A stretch of DNA of 64,000 nt from Volvariella volvacea V23 (Eukaryota > Basidiomycota > Agaricomycetes > Agaricales > Pluteaceae). The stretch is from positions 1,501,132 through 1,565,131 of the forward strand of contig KB722738.1 of the NCBI GenBank assembly GCA_000349905.1, written 5' to 3'. The notes below the pieces were generated by a model. It was not told the DNA's origin. It saw only the letters and a list, made by a program, of their open reading frames with translations, and ran no database searches. Position numbers and translations under genes: made by a program. This document shows, piece after piece, positions 11,401 to 23,810 of the stretch; the stretch's first letter is position 1; every line of letters begins with the position of its first letter.

Positions 11401-12240
11401 GATGGTGGCCAGTTCTGCGGCTAAAGCCAATTTTACTTGCTCGTCTGGGAGAAAATGGCAGAGCAAAAAGGGATAATCAGCCATGGGTGCCACCGAGGGA
11501 TGAAAGCAAAGTACCGGGGTCGATGGCCAAATTGCGAACGAGTGGGAGCACGTAGCCGATGGCCTCCTCCGGGGTGATCAAGTCGAGGTACTCGGGCAGA
11601 GAACGGGCGATATAGACGCGATGGAATGACGACTTGCTTTGTGAGTAAAGATATATTTTTTCGAGGGCGGTGAGAGTCTGATCGTCCATTTCCAAATCGA
11701 TGTCCGAGGTGGCGAGAGGATCATCCTCGGACGGAGACTGTGCACGATGCTCCTGGGAGAGGGTGGTGAGCGGGGGACTCACGGGAGGGGAGGTCTGGGG
11801 AGGGTCGACCTGCGGGGAAGAGGGAGCGGTGTAGAAATGGAGGGCGGGGGAGGGAACTGGCTCTGCGAAGGGATCACTGAAGCGGTGGGAGGGCGAGGGC
11901 GTAAGAGACCAAGTTCCGAAAGTGGGAAGCGGGGGGATGGGGATGTGGTTTGGGCGCGGATAAGACTGAGAGGGAGCGTCGGAGGGGAGGGGCTTGGTGT
12001 GGTCGGGATCCTCGGGGTCGAGAAACTGGTCGTTGTCGTCGTCGTGGGCGTCTGGTGGGGGACGATGGTGGTCTGGGAGGGGGACGGAGGGGGGACGGAG
12101 TGTGGCACGGGACGGGTGGCGGGGAGAGGAGCGAGGGCGGGACGGGGGGAGGGTGGTGGGGAGGGATGGGGGTCATGCTGGGGGAAGCTGCCGTCGACGA
12201 GAGGCACGACAGAGCGGAGGAGGGACACTATGGAGCCCAT
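8413..12240 (-). CDS. HEAT-repeat protein, serine/threonine-protein phosphatase 4 regulatory subunit 1-like
   Basis: A long alpha-solenoid protein. Recognisable HEAT-type repeats include TALEKIYLYSQSKSSFHRVY, DEQVKLALAAELATIVWWFY, DPVTWVRQEAAYALGALAKV, YSDVRHSALFALPAVLSRL, SHNVRNGVLEALGEVLYAF, LKVRKTIAASLGELARIIG and the C-terminal DPVIGVRIGIARLVATM. A Ser/Pro-rich acidic insertion of about 200 residues (codons near 10500-11150) interrupts the repeats. This repeat layout with a large low-complexity insertion is typical of PP4R1, a scaffold of the PP4 phosphatase. PP2A A-subunits are shorter and lack the insertion. The frame encoding the extreme N-terminus (11780-12240) is uncertain: three frames are open through a C-rich coding strand, and the most protein-like one (DDDNDQFLDPEDPD, then DPFAEPVPSPALHFYTA) does not join simply to the Met at 12240. 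Confidence 0.65.
11747..12180. repeat. G-rich low-complexity tract (plus strand)
   Basis: The plus strand carries closely spaced runs of three to six G, for example gggaggggaggtctggggag near 11783 and repeated ggggg and gggg runs between 11940 and 12170. The minus strand, which codes for the N-terminus of the PP4R1-like protein, is correspondingly C-rich. Several frames stay open on both strands because stop codons are rare in such sequence. The spacing is compatible with G-quadruplex formation on the template strand. Confidence 0.6.
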
Positions 12241-12486
12241 GGGTTAGCGGCAAGGCAGCATCGACGGGCAAGGGCTGGCTTACTTTGAGTTGGAATGCAA
12301 CAACGCCAACATCAATCACAACAACGCTAACAATTCCCTGTCTAAACCTCTTTATTTTTTTTCCTCTTTATTTTGATACATATATCCTAACACATGACGT
12401 CGTCCGTTCCTGGATGACGTATTTCCCTAATTTACGCCCTATTACTTGCTCGCCTGCTACGCTATCTACTGTCCGACTGCGCACTC

Positions 12487-14266
<1,780 letters not shown>

Positions 14267-15228
14267 GGTGCGCGGAGGAGAGTGTACAGAGCTGCTGCTT
14301 ACATCCTTCGTCAATACTCTAATGGCAAATCAAATGTCGTTCATTGGGCAGATTACACGTGATAACACGGGTCAGTCGGTCGCCTATACTCGCCGAGGTA
14401 GACGATGAGCCAAACAGTCTTACCCGCTGTGCACGACTCGGAGCTCAGATCTACGAGTGAGATGAGTACGAGGAGTGACAAGGGAAGAAACGGCGAACAG
14501 GGTTTGTTATCGATTTGACGATGAGATGGACAATGAGTCAGGAAAGTGGCGAGCAACGTGACCAAAATAACGCGTCTATATCTTTTCCTCAGGACGTTCT
14601 CGACTTTATAACAGTCCGAAGCTGTTTCTTTCGGCCGCTCAACGCCCATCACATCATTTAAAGCCGCTGTGATCTACTTGGAGACGAGCGACTTCGCACT
14701 GTGGTCATGATCAATCCGATTCGGTTGACGTGATGCCATGATCGCACCAAATTCTCTGTCCACCAAGTTCCGTATTCTGTGGAAAACAATCTTTGTGAAT
14801 CCTGCGGCTCGGTTGTATCCTCTATGCATGCCATGTACGGCGCAGAGGCAATGAAAGGGATGACGAATGATGGGAAGGGGATGAGGCCCAGCCAGGAGGG
14901 TCGCTCAACTGATCATGTTGAACCCCAACCACGAGTCTAGGTTGTGTGCAGCTGGTAGTAATACCCCCCAAGCGAGCCGCATGTCTTGCTTCTCCTATGT
15001 TCTGCCCACGATTGTGAGGCAAGTATGACGTCTGTCCGGCCTCGAGTTAAACAGCCACTAACCATAGGCATACATGTTAGTACATACACGGAATGGAGCG
15101 GTACAAGCAACAACTCTATCTATACAACACATCCGTGGCTCGCCTACGTCTGTGACCTGCAGTAGGGTAAGGAGAAAAAGACGGGATGCAATGGAAAGGA
15201 AAAACGTCCCGCGTGACAGCAGCACACC
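14267..15228. other. intergenic region, no gene supported
   Basis: About 960 bases between the start of aspartate aminotransferase and the end of Dicer, both minus strand. A 99-codon open frame at 14353-14652 (minus) has one hydrophobic stretch but no homology I recognise and lies in the expected promoter. Nothing else coding is seen. Confidence 0.45.
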
Positions 15229-18200
15229 CTAGTAACTCTCCTGGGGTTTAATCCTCCTGTCCAATTTTTTCATCAAGGTGTAATTCATCCCTACACTCCG
15301 CAGGTGGAGCGCTCGTATTGCTTCCTCCGCAGCCTTGAATTTCACCTCTTCCTGGCTTGCCTTTCCGCGATGTTCGTCTACGATCTTGACCTCTTCTTGT
15401 CCATCCAGCAAAATCGTACAACAGATCTTGCCCTTTTCCTTGCTGAATACGTACTCTAGGGTCTTGCTGTGCTTGGAGGCCCAAAGTCCGAGCCGTGACA
15501 CTGGGTGCAGCACATCTAGGTCATTGGATACGACTCGTTCTAGAATCTCCATTAAACCCAGGTGGCCAACCACCCTGCGGACCTCCTCCATATCTCCATA
15601 CGAATCCAGGTATATGGCACCAATCAAACTCTCCACAATGTCGCTAAAGAATTTGGGCGCCTGAAGACCAAGAAGGGCCGCCCAAGGGAAGAACGATCCA
15701 GACTCGAGGGCTGCTTCGATCTCTTCCTTGCGCTTGTGGTACCTTTCCAAGGTATTCGTCTGGTCTTCCAAAATCCTTGGGCTCGAGTGCAGAAGGCATT
15801 GCCAGAGATAGATCTTTTGGCTTTCGGAGGAGAACGTCACCCTTCTTCGGCCTACTACTTGAGGTGTGGTTGCCTCGACCCCTGCGAACGTTCGGAGGCA
15901 GGTAAAGGCTAGCGTATGAGCATTCACAACGGCAGCCTTGCGTAGGTGAATGTGACCGGGGCTATATGCTTTTCCAGGTGCATGATACAGGTAGTCTGTG
16001 ACAATCATATCCAGAACCGAGTCCCCCAGGAACTCCATTCGTTCATATGACATACTGCGTAAGTTGTGCTGATAGCTGGCATGCGTAAGGGCCTCAACAA
16101 GGAGTGCCTTATACTTGAACGTATATCCCAGCATGCGCTCTACCACGTTGACTTGGAATGGTACGTCATCAGAATCTTGGGCCTGTACGCGAGCTAGTAT
16201 GTCTCCAAGCCGTTCTTGAACTGGTTTCCACTTGAGCCCGAGATCAAAAAATTTGCAGCATTCGTAACCCAATTCTATTCCACCATGTATATATGCGGCA
16301 CCGATGAGAGATTCGACGACGTCAGCGAGCACTGGGAACGGTGTCATTGTACAGGCTAAAAGCAGGCTTAGGTGAAGGTATGCATACTTTTTGTGGATAG
16401 CTCTTGTTCAGAGTCGGATCCCTTTCTCGAAGCGATATTAGCACCCATGCCTTTTGCTTGCAAACGATTCGTGATATAGGTTGGTCTCCATTTCCTTGGT
16501 AATAATTGATCTGAACGCTGTGTCACTTGCCTCAGTTACGACCTCAGGTGACCGAACTGACCTCTTATCATCCAGCGATATAGACCCCTTCTCAGGCCTT
16601 CCTTTGCAAGACGCACATTGGACACGGCGTGGTCCTTCTTCCGAGTAAGGTATCCCTCGTGCCATAGCGGATATTCTCCTATCAACTGTACGCCCACAAT
16701 GAACTTGAGCGCTGCATCTCCCAGCGTTTCTAGTCGCTGGTAGTTGAATTGCTCTTGTGCCATTGGAGTTGTGGTGGCAGTGGTAAGTAAACGAATTGGT
16801 ATACCCTCAAGTGGCGTCTCCTTGAACATAGTATATTGCAACGATTTCGCGGTCGAGGACAACGCCAAGTGGCGAAGGATTGAAGGAAGAAGATATGAAA
16901 CGTCCATTTCCGCAGCAGATTGCATGACGATGGCTGAATGGCTTGAAAGCAATAGTACTCGAGACGTCTTCAAAGGGGCCGAGTCCTTCTTCGGAGTGGG
17001 AATGAGTAGGTTGGCTCGTGTTGGCAGCCTTTCAGCCACGATAACCGGGTAGCTGATCTCTAACTCCTCCTTTATTCCTTCATAAAACCTCCTAACGTCG
17101 TCCTCCTCATCTTGTAAAAGTTTTTCATATCTCCAACTCACGAACCTGAATGCTTTGCACAATTTCGCGCCGGACCTTACAAGGGCAAGGTCAGTTGGAT
17201 ATGCATGGGCCTCCCCGAAATATTTGGCTATGGCATAGAGCATCTGATGCTCTGATCGGGCACCTTTCACATTATATGCTGCTGTCCACTCTCTGCGGGC
17301 TTCCCAGACGGAGTCCTCGCCGGACGGAAGGAATAGATACGAAAAGTTGGTCTTGTTCCAATCCATCCGAGTCCCATATAAAGACCAGAACAGCCTGCGT
17401 GTATAGACCTGGGCCCTTGGGATGACGTCCTCCGCATCATCTATGCGCCCTCGTGGCTGCAAGTGGAACTGAATGGGATCACCATTAGAACGATAGAGGA
17501 AGGGCCCGGTTCCTAGTTGCCATGCATAGAGTTCTGAGCGTGTATAGAGCTGGAGAGGGGGAAGCCCATCCACAGTAAGTTCAGAGCACCACCATATGTC
17601 GAATTCCCGTTCTGATGACCAGGGATCGATCTGAACTGTAACTTGGGCTGTTCCTTCTCGTCTCTCGACTACTTTCATAAGCTGCTTTACCTCCGCATCT
17701 AATTCGGGTTCCATCATGTTGGGGAACGGTAAGAGGTGTTCGTTGAGCAGACCCGCCTCGTATAATGCCAAGTAGGCCTTGTACGCGACATGACGCATAG
17801 CGGAGGCCTTGGTGCGGTATTCCTCGGGTACAGAGAACTCTCTGACCTCAGGGGGTAGTGTGCGTGGGAGCGTAACTGTAGCACCAAACGGTCCCGGATG
17901 TAGCGGCAGCGAAGAACCAGGTGAACCAACAACGTGCCACCCTTCAGGATATTCGCGTGGAGACACCTCGTATATCGGGCGATTCTCCGCATGGATGGTG
18001 TTTGGTAGAACGGCGCAGAAGTGAGCCAAATGCGATACTGCAGAGTGGAGTGTAAGAGTGGCCCTAAGATGAAATTAGCCCATGATCAGCGATGGGATGT
18101 ATATAGATGACGCACCCTGTCGACTGAACTTTAAAGGACAGCTCTTCATCTTCATCATCTTGGTCCGCATCTTGACGAACAACTTCCCTCGCAGGGTCAT

Positions 18201-19984
18201 TGTACAACGCGACCATCTGCCGCTCAAGGTCTTCCCACCTGCGGACAAGTTGCGTACCTTTCGATCCGACTTCGAACATCACTGTGAATGTGCTCTTTCT
18301 TCGCCTAGCCCTGCCTCGGCTCTGTGCCCAACTGGCCATATTCTGTGGAGGGTCCCAGCGAATAACGCTACAGCATGCTTGGACGTCAATGCCTTCCTCC
18401 GCAACAGATGTAGAGATAATGAGATTCTTGTCTCCGCTCTTGAAGTCGCTGAGGGTCTCCTCCTGTGTCTCAGTTAGTAGCTCTCGGTGGATATCTATCA
18501 GATCATGTCGAATGCCACCGTCTGCTGCGCCCAACAAGCACCCTACAGAAAATGAGTTGACTGTCTGTGGGTGGTGCTTGAGAACTTCGGCCAACGCAAG
18601 CACTGTGTCCCGGCGCTGAACGAATACAATACTGCTATAGTTCTCGGCCCGTTTCTCTGTCGCCCATTTCTCGGCAAGGAGGCAATGTATGAGCACTAAT
18701 CCCTTGTCCGAAAGACCCCGGGAAACGGCGCCTGGGTCGAAGATTGGCTGCTCAAGTTTAAGGGACTGCAGGATTTGAAATAAGTACTGCTTTTCCTCAT
18801 TCTTCCAATCTGCGAAGAAGTTACCCCGTAATCGCGCAGCTCGCTTCGCTCGATCGACTATGTTCCAAATGTACCAATCTGCGGCCCATGAACCAACATC
18901 ATAGGCAACCTCGTTGGCAGTGCGGACAAAGTCTCGTAAACCCTGATGGGTGTAAGAGTTTTGCTTATGTATGACCTCAGATAATTGCTGATCGAGACGA
19001 CGCCATTCGATGCTATTGATGGGGGTATCCGTCAGTTGTTGGCGCAAAGACTTGACATAAGGGTCGTCTTCGATTTCCAGGCGGCTCACAGCGGAAGAAA
19101 GAACGGACAGGTTGGTCGAAGCATATGACTTCAACTGCATATCGGCTGGCATATACATGCAATGCTTGAAGACGGGCCGATGTACGTGCTGTGCAAGTTC
19201 ACTTTGGTATCTCTGAGGGGCACAAATAATGCTATCCAGGTTGCCCTCGATAATCCTAGCCATATATTAATACACCTGAGGACTCGCGGCATGGGTTAAG
19301 AGGTCCTACTTGAATGCCTCATGGGGATTCCCCCCATAAATTGGGCTAGCAGTAAGACCCAAAACCATGGGACGTACAGAGCCCACTTGATGCGGCGACA
19401 CCCTCTGCGGAATCGCAAAATAGTACTCTTGCATGATTCGGTTGTAGGGATGATTATCCGCGGCATGATGAGCTTCATCAAAGATAAGGAGACTGATGTC
19501 CCGACTGAGAACAACATAACCGTGTCTAAGAGCATCAAGCAAAACCTGCGGGGTGGAGACGACGACACGATGGGTAGCGAGAATCTTACTCCATGCTGTG
19601 GGGTCCTTCCACTGATCTGGATGCGACTCTCCAGAGACAACACCGACAGGGACTGGAAGCGCAGTTGCAATAACGGATCTCTGCTGCTTCGCAAGGGCCA
19701 CTGTTGGGGCCAAGAACCAGGAGAGCTGATTTCACCAAGTTGAAAGGTATCAAGACGAAGAGGAAGACCTGTCAACCAACCTTTGATCCAGTTCGTTCTA
19801 CTTCATGCTTCACCCTCAAAACAGCGATGTGGGTCTTGCCAGCGCCGGTGTCGAGAGCAATGATTATGTTCTGGTGCAAGCTTCTATTGAGCATCTCCTG
19901 CTGATACCCTCTTGTCCGAGGGACTGTGGCGGGAGGAGCCGGCCCTGCATTGGGCAAGGCCGAACCAGAATCCAGCTGGGCCAT
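15229..19984 (-). CDS. Dicer-like ribonuclease III
   Basis: Cleaves double-stranded RNA into small RNAs for RNA silencing. Domains in order: DExD/H helicase with Walker A ([14 protein letters not shown]), motif II as [14 protein letters not shown] motif ([11 protein letters not shown]), and C-terminal helicase motifs ([12 protein letters not shown] and [12 protein letters not shown]). Next is a Dicer-dimerisation (dsRNA-fold) region ([20 protein letters not shown]) and a platform region ([18 protein letters not shown]) without a PAZ domain I can recognise. Then RNase IIIa ([13 protein letters not shown] and [13 protein letters not shown]) and RNase IIIb ([14 protein letters not shown] and [13 protein letters not shown]). 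A short basic C-terminal region ([15 protein letters not shown]) resembles a dsRNA-binding fold. The four acidic catalytic positions are kept in both RNase III domains, so the enzyme should be active. About five short introns. Start at 19984 ([12 protein letters not shown]). Confidence 0.92.
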
Positions 19985-20765
19985 GCTTGGAATAGGAAAT
20001 GAGGGGGTGGTAATCAGATTGCAGGGAAGAGAGGAGTGTAGATTGGATGGGCGGCGGGGTCAGACTGGACGTTTATATTCGTGTTTGCGCGATTCTTGGC
20101 CGGGAGTCGCCGTTCTGCACTTGACTGTGCGGGGAGTCAGCCCAGTCGTGTTGCGGAGTCCTGCATATCGACGAGAATCTGGTGGCATGCAACTGGGCTG
20201 GCGCACTGTGACCGGGTGCCAGCAGCTGGTTCGCGACTTCCTTTCGGGGTTCTTGGGCTAGGATCATCATGACGTCAAAGCAGCCCCGTTGCGCAGTGCT
20301 GGCGCTGCACCAGTCCGTGCCCACAACCCGCCGAGATCGACCGGGTCATGGGCCACAGGGCTATCATTCTCCATCCATTTTGGCTTATCCACACATACCT
20401 TATCTGGATGTCTTCGTTCCCGTCAATCCCTCCGGGCCATGCGGAACCCGCGTTGCAGTCCTCACAGCCACCACAGCGGAAAGCTTCATGGGAGAAGACG
20501 GATAGGATGGGATAGATTACGAAAGACTCTACATAAAATAACATCCATCGTGAAGTGAACTATGGACTACGTGTAGCAGTAGGAAAGGCAATGTTCGTCT
20601 GTCCGAGAACGGAAAGTGTAGTACTGTAGGAGAGCTGGAGGGCCGCAACTGCAAAAAAGATAGCAAGGCCATAGGGAGGGGTATTGACATCAGATACGTG
20701 CTCGCCAGCGAATGGGCAGCGAGGGAGCGACACGACAGAAAACGGGGACGGGATGAGAGACGGGA
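19985..20765. other. intergenic region upstream of Dicer
   Basis: About 780 bases between the Dicer start and the 3' end of the AN1 zinc-finger gene. Open frames are short and overlapping on both strands with no recognisable domain. It should contain the Dicer promoter and the AN1 gene 3' UTR. Confidence 0.4.
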
Positions 20766-21051
20766 TTACGCAGTCGCCATCTTCGATGCTACTGTCCGTT
20801 CACTCTCCAGCTTGTTCTTGTTCTGTTCAAAGGCTTGTCGTCGGCAGTCTTCTAGCTTGCTACAGCTGTGGTGCTCGGGCAGACGATGCTGGGAGGGACG
20901 TCAGTCATGGGCAAACGAGCACATAGGGGGCACATACTGAACCACAGAACTGAGCACGACAGTGGGGGCATTCGCCGACGATGCGGAGAGCTGCAGAGGT
21001 GCATTGCGAGTCAGTATCGACTTGGAACTGGCAACGTTTCTTGGCAGCCAT
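20766..21051 (-). CDS. small AN1-type zinc-finger protein
   Basis: A two-exon gene (exons 20938-21051 and 20766-20888, intron 49 nt) of about 78 codons. The start is MAAKKRCQFDTDSQCTSAAL. Exon 1 then encodes GECPHCRAQFCGS, and splicing adds HRLPEHHSCSKLEDCRRQ. The spacing is C-x7-C-x10-C-x2-C-x4-C-x2-H-x5-H-x-C, which is the AN1 zinc-finger pattern apart from a longer first gap. AN1 fingers bind zinc, and many act near ubiquitin, Cdc48 or the proteasome. The rest is a charged helical tail (AFEQNKNKLESERTVASKMA). The two exons join in frame exactly inside the finger, which argues strongly that this is real. Confidence 0.8.
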
Positions 21052-21907
21052 GGTGTCTGGAAATGGTACGAGGTGTATGGGCTTGAAGAGAATTGAGTGG
21101 CTGGCTTATATGGGTATTAGCAGGACAACGACGTTCTGATGATGGCTGGTGCTCACGAGGACAAGGGACAGTAAGCAGGGATGATTGGTGGATGAAGAAG
21201 AGGATGGACAGGCCGGGGAGTGGTCGTGTGTTATATAGCAGCGACGCGTAAGCCCTGCTGACCTCAGGGGCACGTGCAAGCCCCCACTTTGAGCTGCCAC
21301 TTTGTGTCTCCGTTCCGGTCGTCTAGCCATTGCCACTCCGTGGCTTAATTTATTCCCCACATTATCCATGCCCTTAACTCGCCCCTTGCCATCCTGTCCT
21401 TTCTCAGCAACAAGAACACTCCCGCACGCTGGGCAGTGCTCTCCTCGTCGTGTTCCATTCCTTGCGTGTCCCCTCGCCTGGTCGTCATTCATCTCTCGAT
21501 CAAATGCTGTGATGAGGAGCCTCGTTTGCGTTCCCCACCGCAGATACTCTGGACTACTGAATCCGGTGCCTACGGGTGCTCATCAATGTGCCCCTTGCAT
21601 CAGAATGGGCTTGATAACCCTCGTCAAGCAGCACACATGTATGACCCAATCTGGCAATAGATATTTCTGTCAACTCCATATATTTGACAGGCCAATTTTG
21701 AGGGTATCCGTACTAAGTATCCATTAAGCATCTGCTGGCACACCTGAAGGAACGTAGGATATGGGGAGATAAAGTGATGAACGGTTGAAAGGAACTATGA
21801 ACCCGACAAAGGATGAAGATCGGCATCAAAAGAACGTGAAGGCATGACATGCACAATAGTCGAATGAAACAAGAAAAAGTCCAGGACTACATAGATCGTG
21901 CGGGACA
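21052..21907. other. intergenic region, no gene supported
   Basis: About 855 bases between the AN1 gene start and the syntaxin stop codon. A minus-strand frame at 21106-21492 contains HCPACGSVLVAEKG, which superficially resembles a zinc ribbon, but no second cysteine pair follows and the rest looks random. I leave it uncalled. Confidence 0.4.
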
Positions 21908-23408
21908 TCAGGCTGTGGGAGAGGGGGCTGCCTCTGTTACTGTTGTTGTGGTTTGCGGTGAGTCGTTATTGTCGTTTCTGTGAAAGGGTCATTAGAAATT
22001 CCGGGACGGGACATTCTATTTACCTTACTTGTTATTATTAACGACGACAACGGCAACCACGACACCGACGATGATAAGAATGACGAGGAAGATAATGAAG
22101 CATATTATTCGCTTCTTGCGTGCCGCACGGGCAGAATCAACGGCTTTGCCAGTGTAGTTGAGCCTGGAGGGGCATGAATAAGCGTTATGATGTAAACAAA
22201 TCATACGGACCCAGCTTCAGTATCCTTCTCAACTGTAGCGGCTGTTTCTTGAATAGCATTGATGGTCTCGTCTTGTTGCTCGACAAGAATACTCATCTAT
22301 AGCGGCATCAAATCAGGTACCCTGGATCCGCGAGAAATGAACGTACGTCATTAAACAATTGTGCCAATTCCGCCAAGGTCCTTTCAATGCGCTTGATATC
22401 TTCGTGACGTGCTTGCACCTCTTTATAAGCGGCCTGCGAATCGGTGTAGCGGTTGCTCAAGATCTAGGAGCTATTAGCACACTCTTCCCAGGTTGAAATC
22501 ATTGCTACACACGGCTTGACTGAAAACCTGACCCCCTTGCTCATCATTGACCACTGCTCTGACCTCCTCCGGCGTCGCATCAGGTTTCACTAATTCATAC
22601 AGTTCACGCCTAGCTCAGCGACAGGAGTGACCCATATACGTACCAATCTTGTATTGGCGCTCCATCCTCTGCTTGTACTTGGTTCGGAATTGCTGCTCAA
22701 CAGCCTGGTAATTTTGAATGGCTTCAACGAATTTCGATTTCACGAGCGCCGTCTTGACGCGACTGGTCAGCCAATCGTGGATCCATCGGCAGTCATACGA
22801 TTTACCTGTTGCTTGCGTATTTGCGCGTCACGACCCTGACCCCCTTGTCTTTCCAATGCCTTGATTCGGCGCTTCAGAGTTGCGCTCAGGGCGCTCGTCT
22901 CCTCCACCATTTCGTCCAACTGAGCGGCGGTGCGATGTGAAGTGGCTTCATCCGTGTTATTGAGGGAGCGCGAGTGCAGATCTCCAATGCGTGTTACGTT
23001 ATCATTGAATGTCTTGATGCTATCTTGGATCGAAGATATCTGTTGCGAGGGGAGTGAAGAAGGGACAGAAGTGGCGGCGCGAGTATGGACCAACCTCGGC
23101 ATAGAAAGCGGACATGCCGTCGCCACCATCGTTGAGGTTGGCCGAACTGTCCTTCACATCAGACATCTCGTACGAGCCATCGTCTTGATCATATGCCTGT
23201 CGATATCCTCCAGACGCCTGCGTTGGGTAGGAATTACTGAATGGACAATGAGTTGATTTCCAGATGGACAGGTTCACGACACTCTTACGAGGAAAGATTC
23301 GCGTTACCCTGCTGTTGGGCCTACACCGGATAAAGGTTAAACGGAACATCCTGCGCCTTCATGAAGAACCGAGCATACCCTCAAAGCTGCGAGTCTGTCT
23401 CTGGCCAT
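21908..23408 (-). CDS. syntaxin, plasma-membrane type t-SNARE (Sso/Psy1-like)
   Basis: A Qa-SNARE acting in fusion of secretory vesicles. The start at 23408 gives MARDRLAAL. Next comes a variable Gln/Tyr/Asp-rich head (GGYRQAYDQDDGSYEMSDV) and the Habc domain (SSIQDSIKTFNDNVTRIGDL, LHSRSLNNTDEA, SALSATLKRRIKALERQ). The SNARE helix follows (RHEDIKRIERTLAELAQLF, then ILVEQQDETINAIQETA), with the central layer Gln in VEQQDE. The protein then has a basic juxtamembrane stretch (SARAARKKR) and a single membrane anchor (IICFIIFLVILIIVGVVVAV). The coding region is cut by many short introns. After the anchor an in-phase intron leads to an extra exon encoding NDNNDSPQTTTTVTEAAPS; without splicing the frame stops immediately after NNNK. 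Confidence 0.9.
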
Positions 23409-23810
23409 GTTGCTAACTGATCAGGAGGTAACGACAATGTAACTTGTGAAGAACGTGCAGGGAAATTAAAAGAGAACTGATAAGACCACCAAGAAGAGTA
23501 TGATAGTCGTTGAAGGAAGGAGGGGACTAGAGGCGGATGTTTAGAATGGTGAAAAGTCAAACCACCCTGACAAGCAGGCGGTGATGGACATAGCCTGGAC
23601 CAAACCGAACCAAATATTTCATGGGCTCTGGCTCCGAGTACGAGCCATCACATCTCTGATCCTCAACGGATTCTATGAGCACTGCATATCGGATATTTAT
23701 TGCCAGACTTTTTGTGACAGGCGCAGCTGCCGCGCTGCGAAGCATAGGAAGGGCGCGGGCAACTACGCATGACTTCACCGAGAGACACGAATCTAAATTT
23801 GTCTCTGGGG
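23409..23810. other. intergenic region between syntaxin and argininosuccinate lyase
   Basis: About 400 bases holding the syntaxin promoter and the 3' UTR of the lyase gene, both minus strand. No coding signal or strong motif is seen. Confidence 0.4.

Noticed and set aside
14353..14652. 99-codon minus-strand frame upstream of aspartate aminotransferase with a short hydrophobic stretch
   Set aside because: No recognisable family, and it sits where the promoter and 5' leader of the neighbouring gene are expected.
20081..20558. Several overlapping plus-strand frames upstream of Dicer
   Set aside because: They overlap each other in different frames and have low-complexity, arginine- and proline-rich translations with no conserved motif.
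21106..21492. Minus-strand frame with HCPACGSVLVAEKG, resembling a zinc ribbon of an RNA polymerase subunit
   Set aside because: Only one cysteine pair is present, no second pair or conserved core follows, and the downstream residues look like random translation of intergenic DNA.
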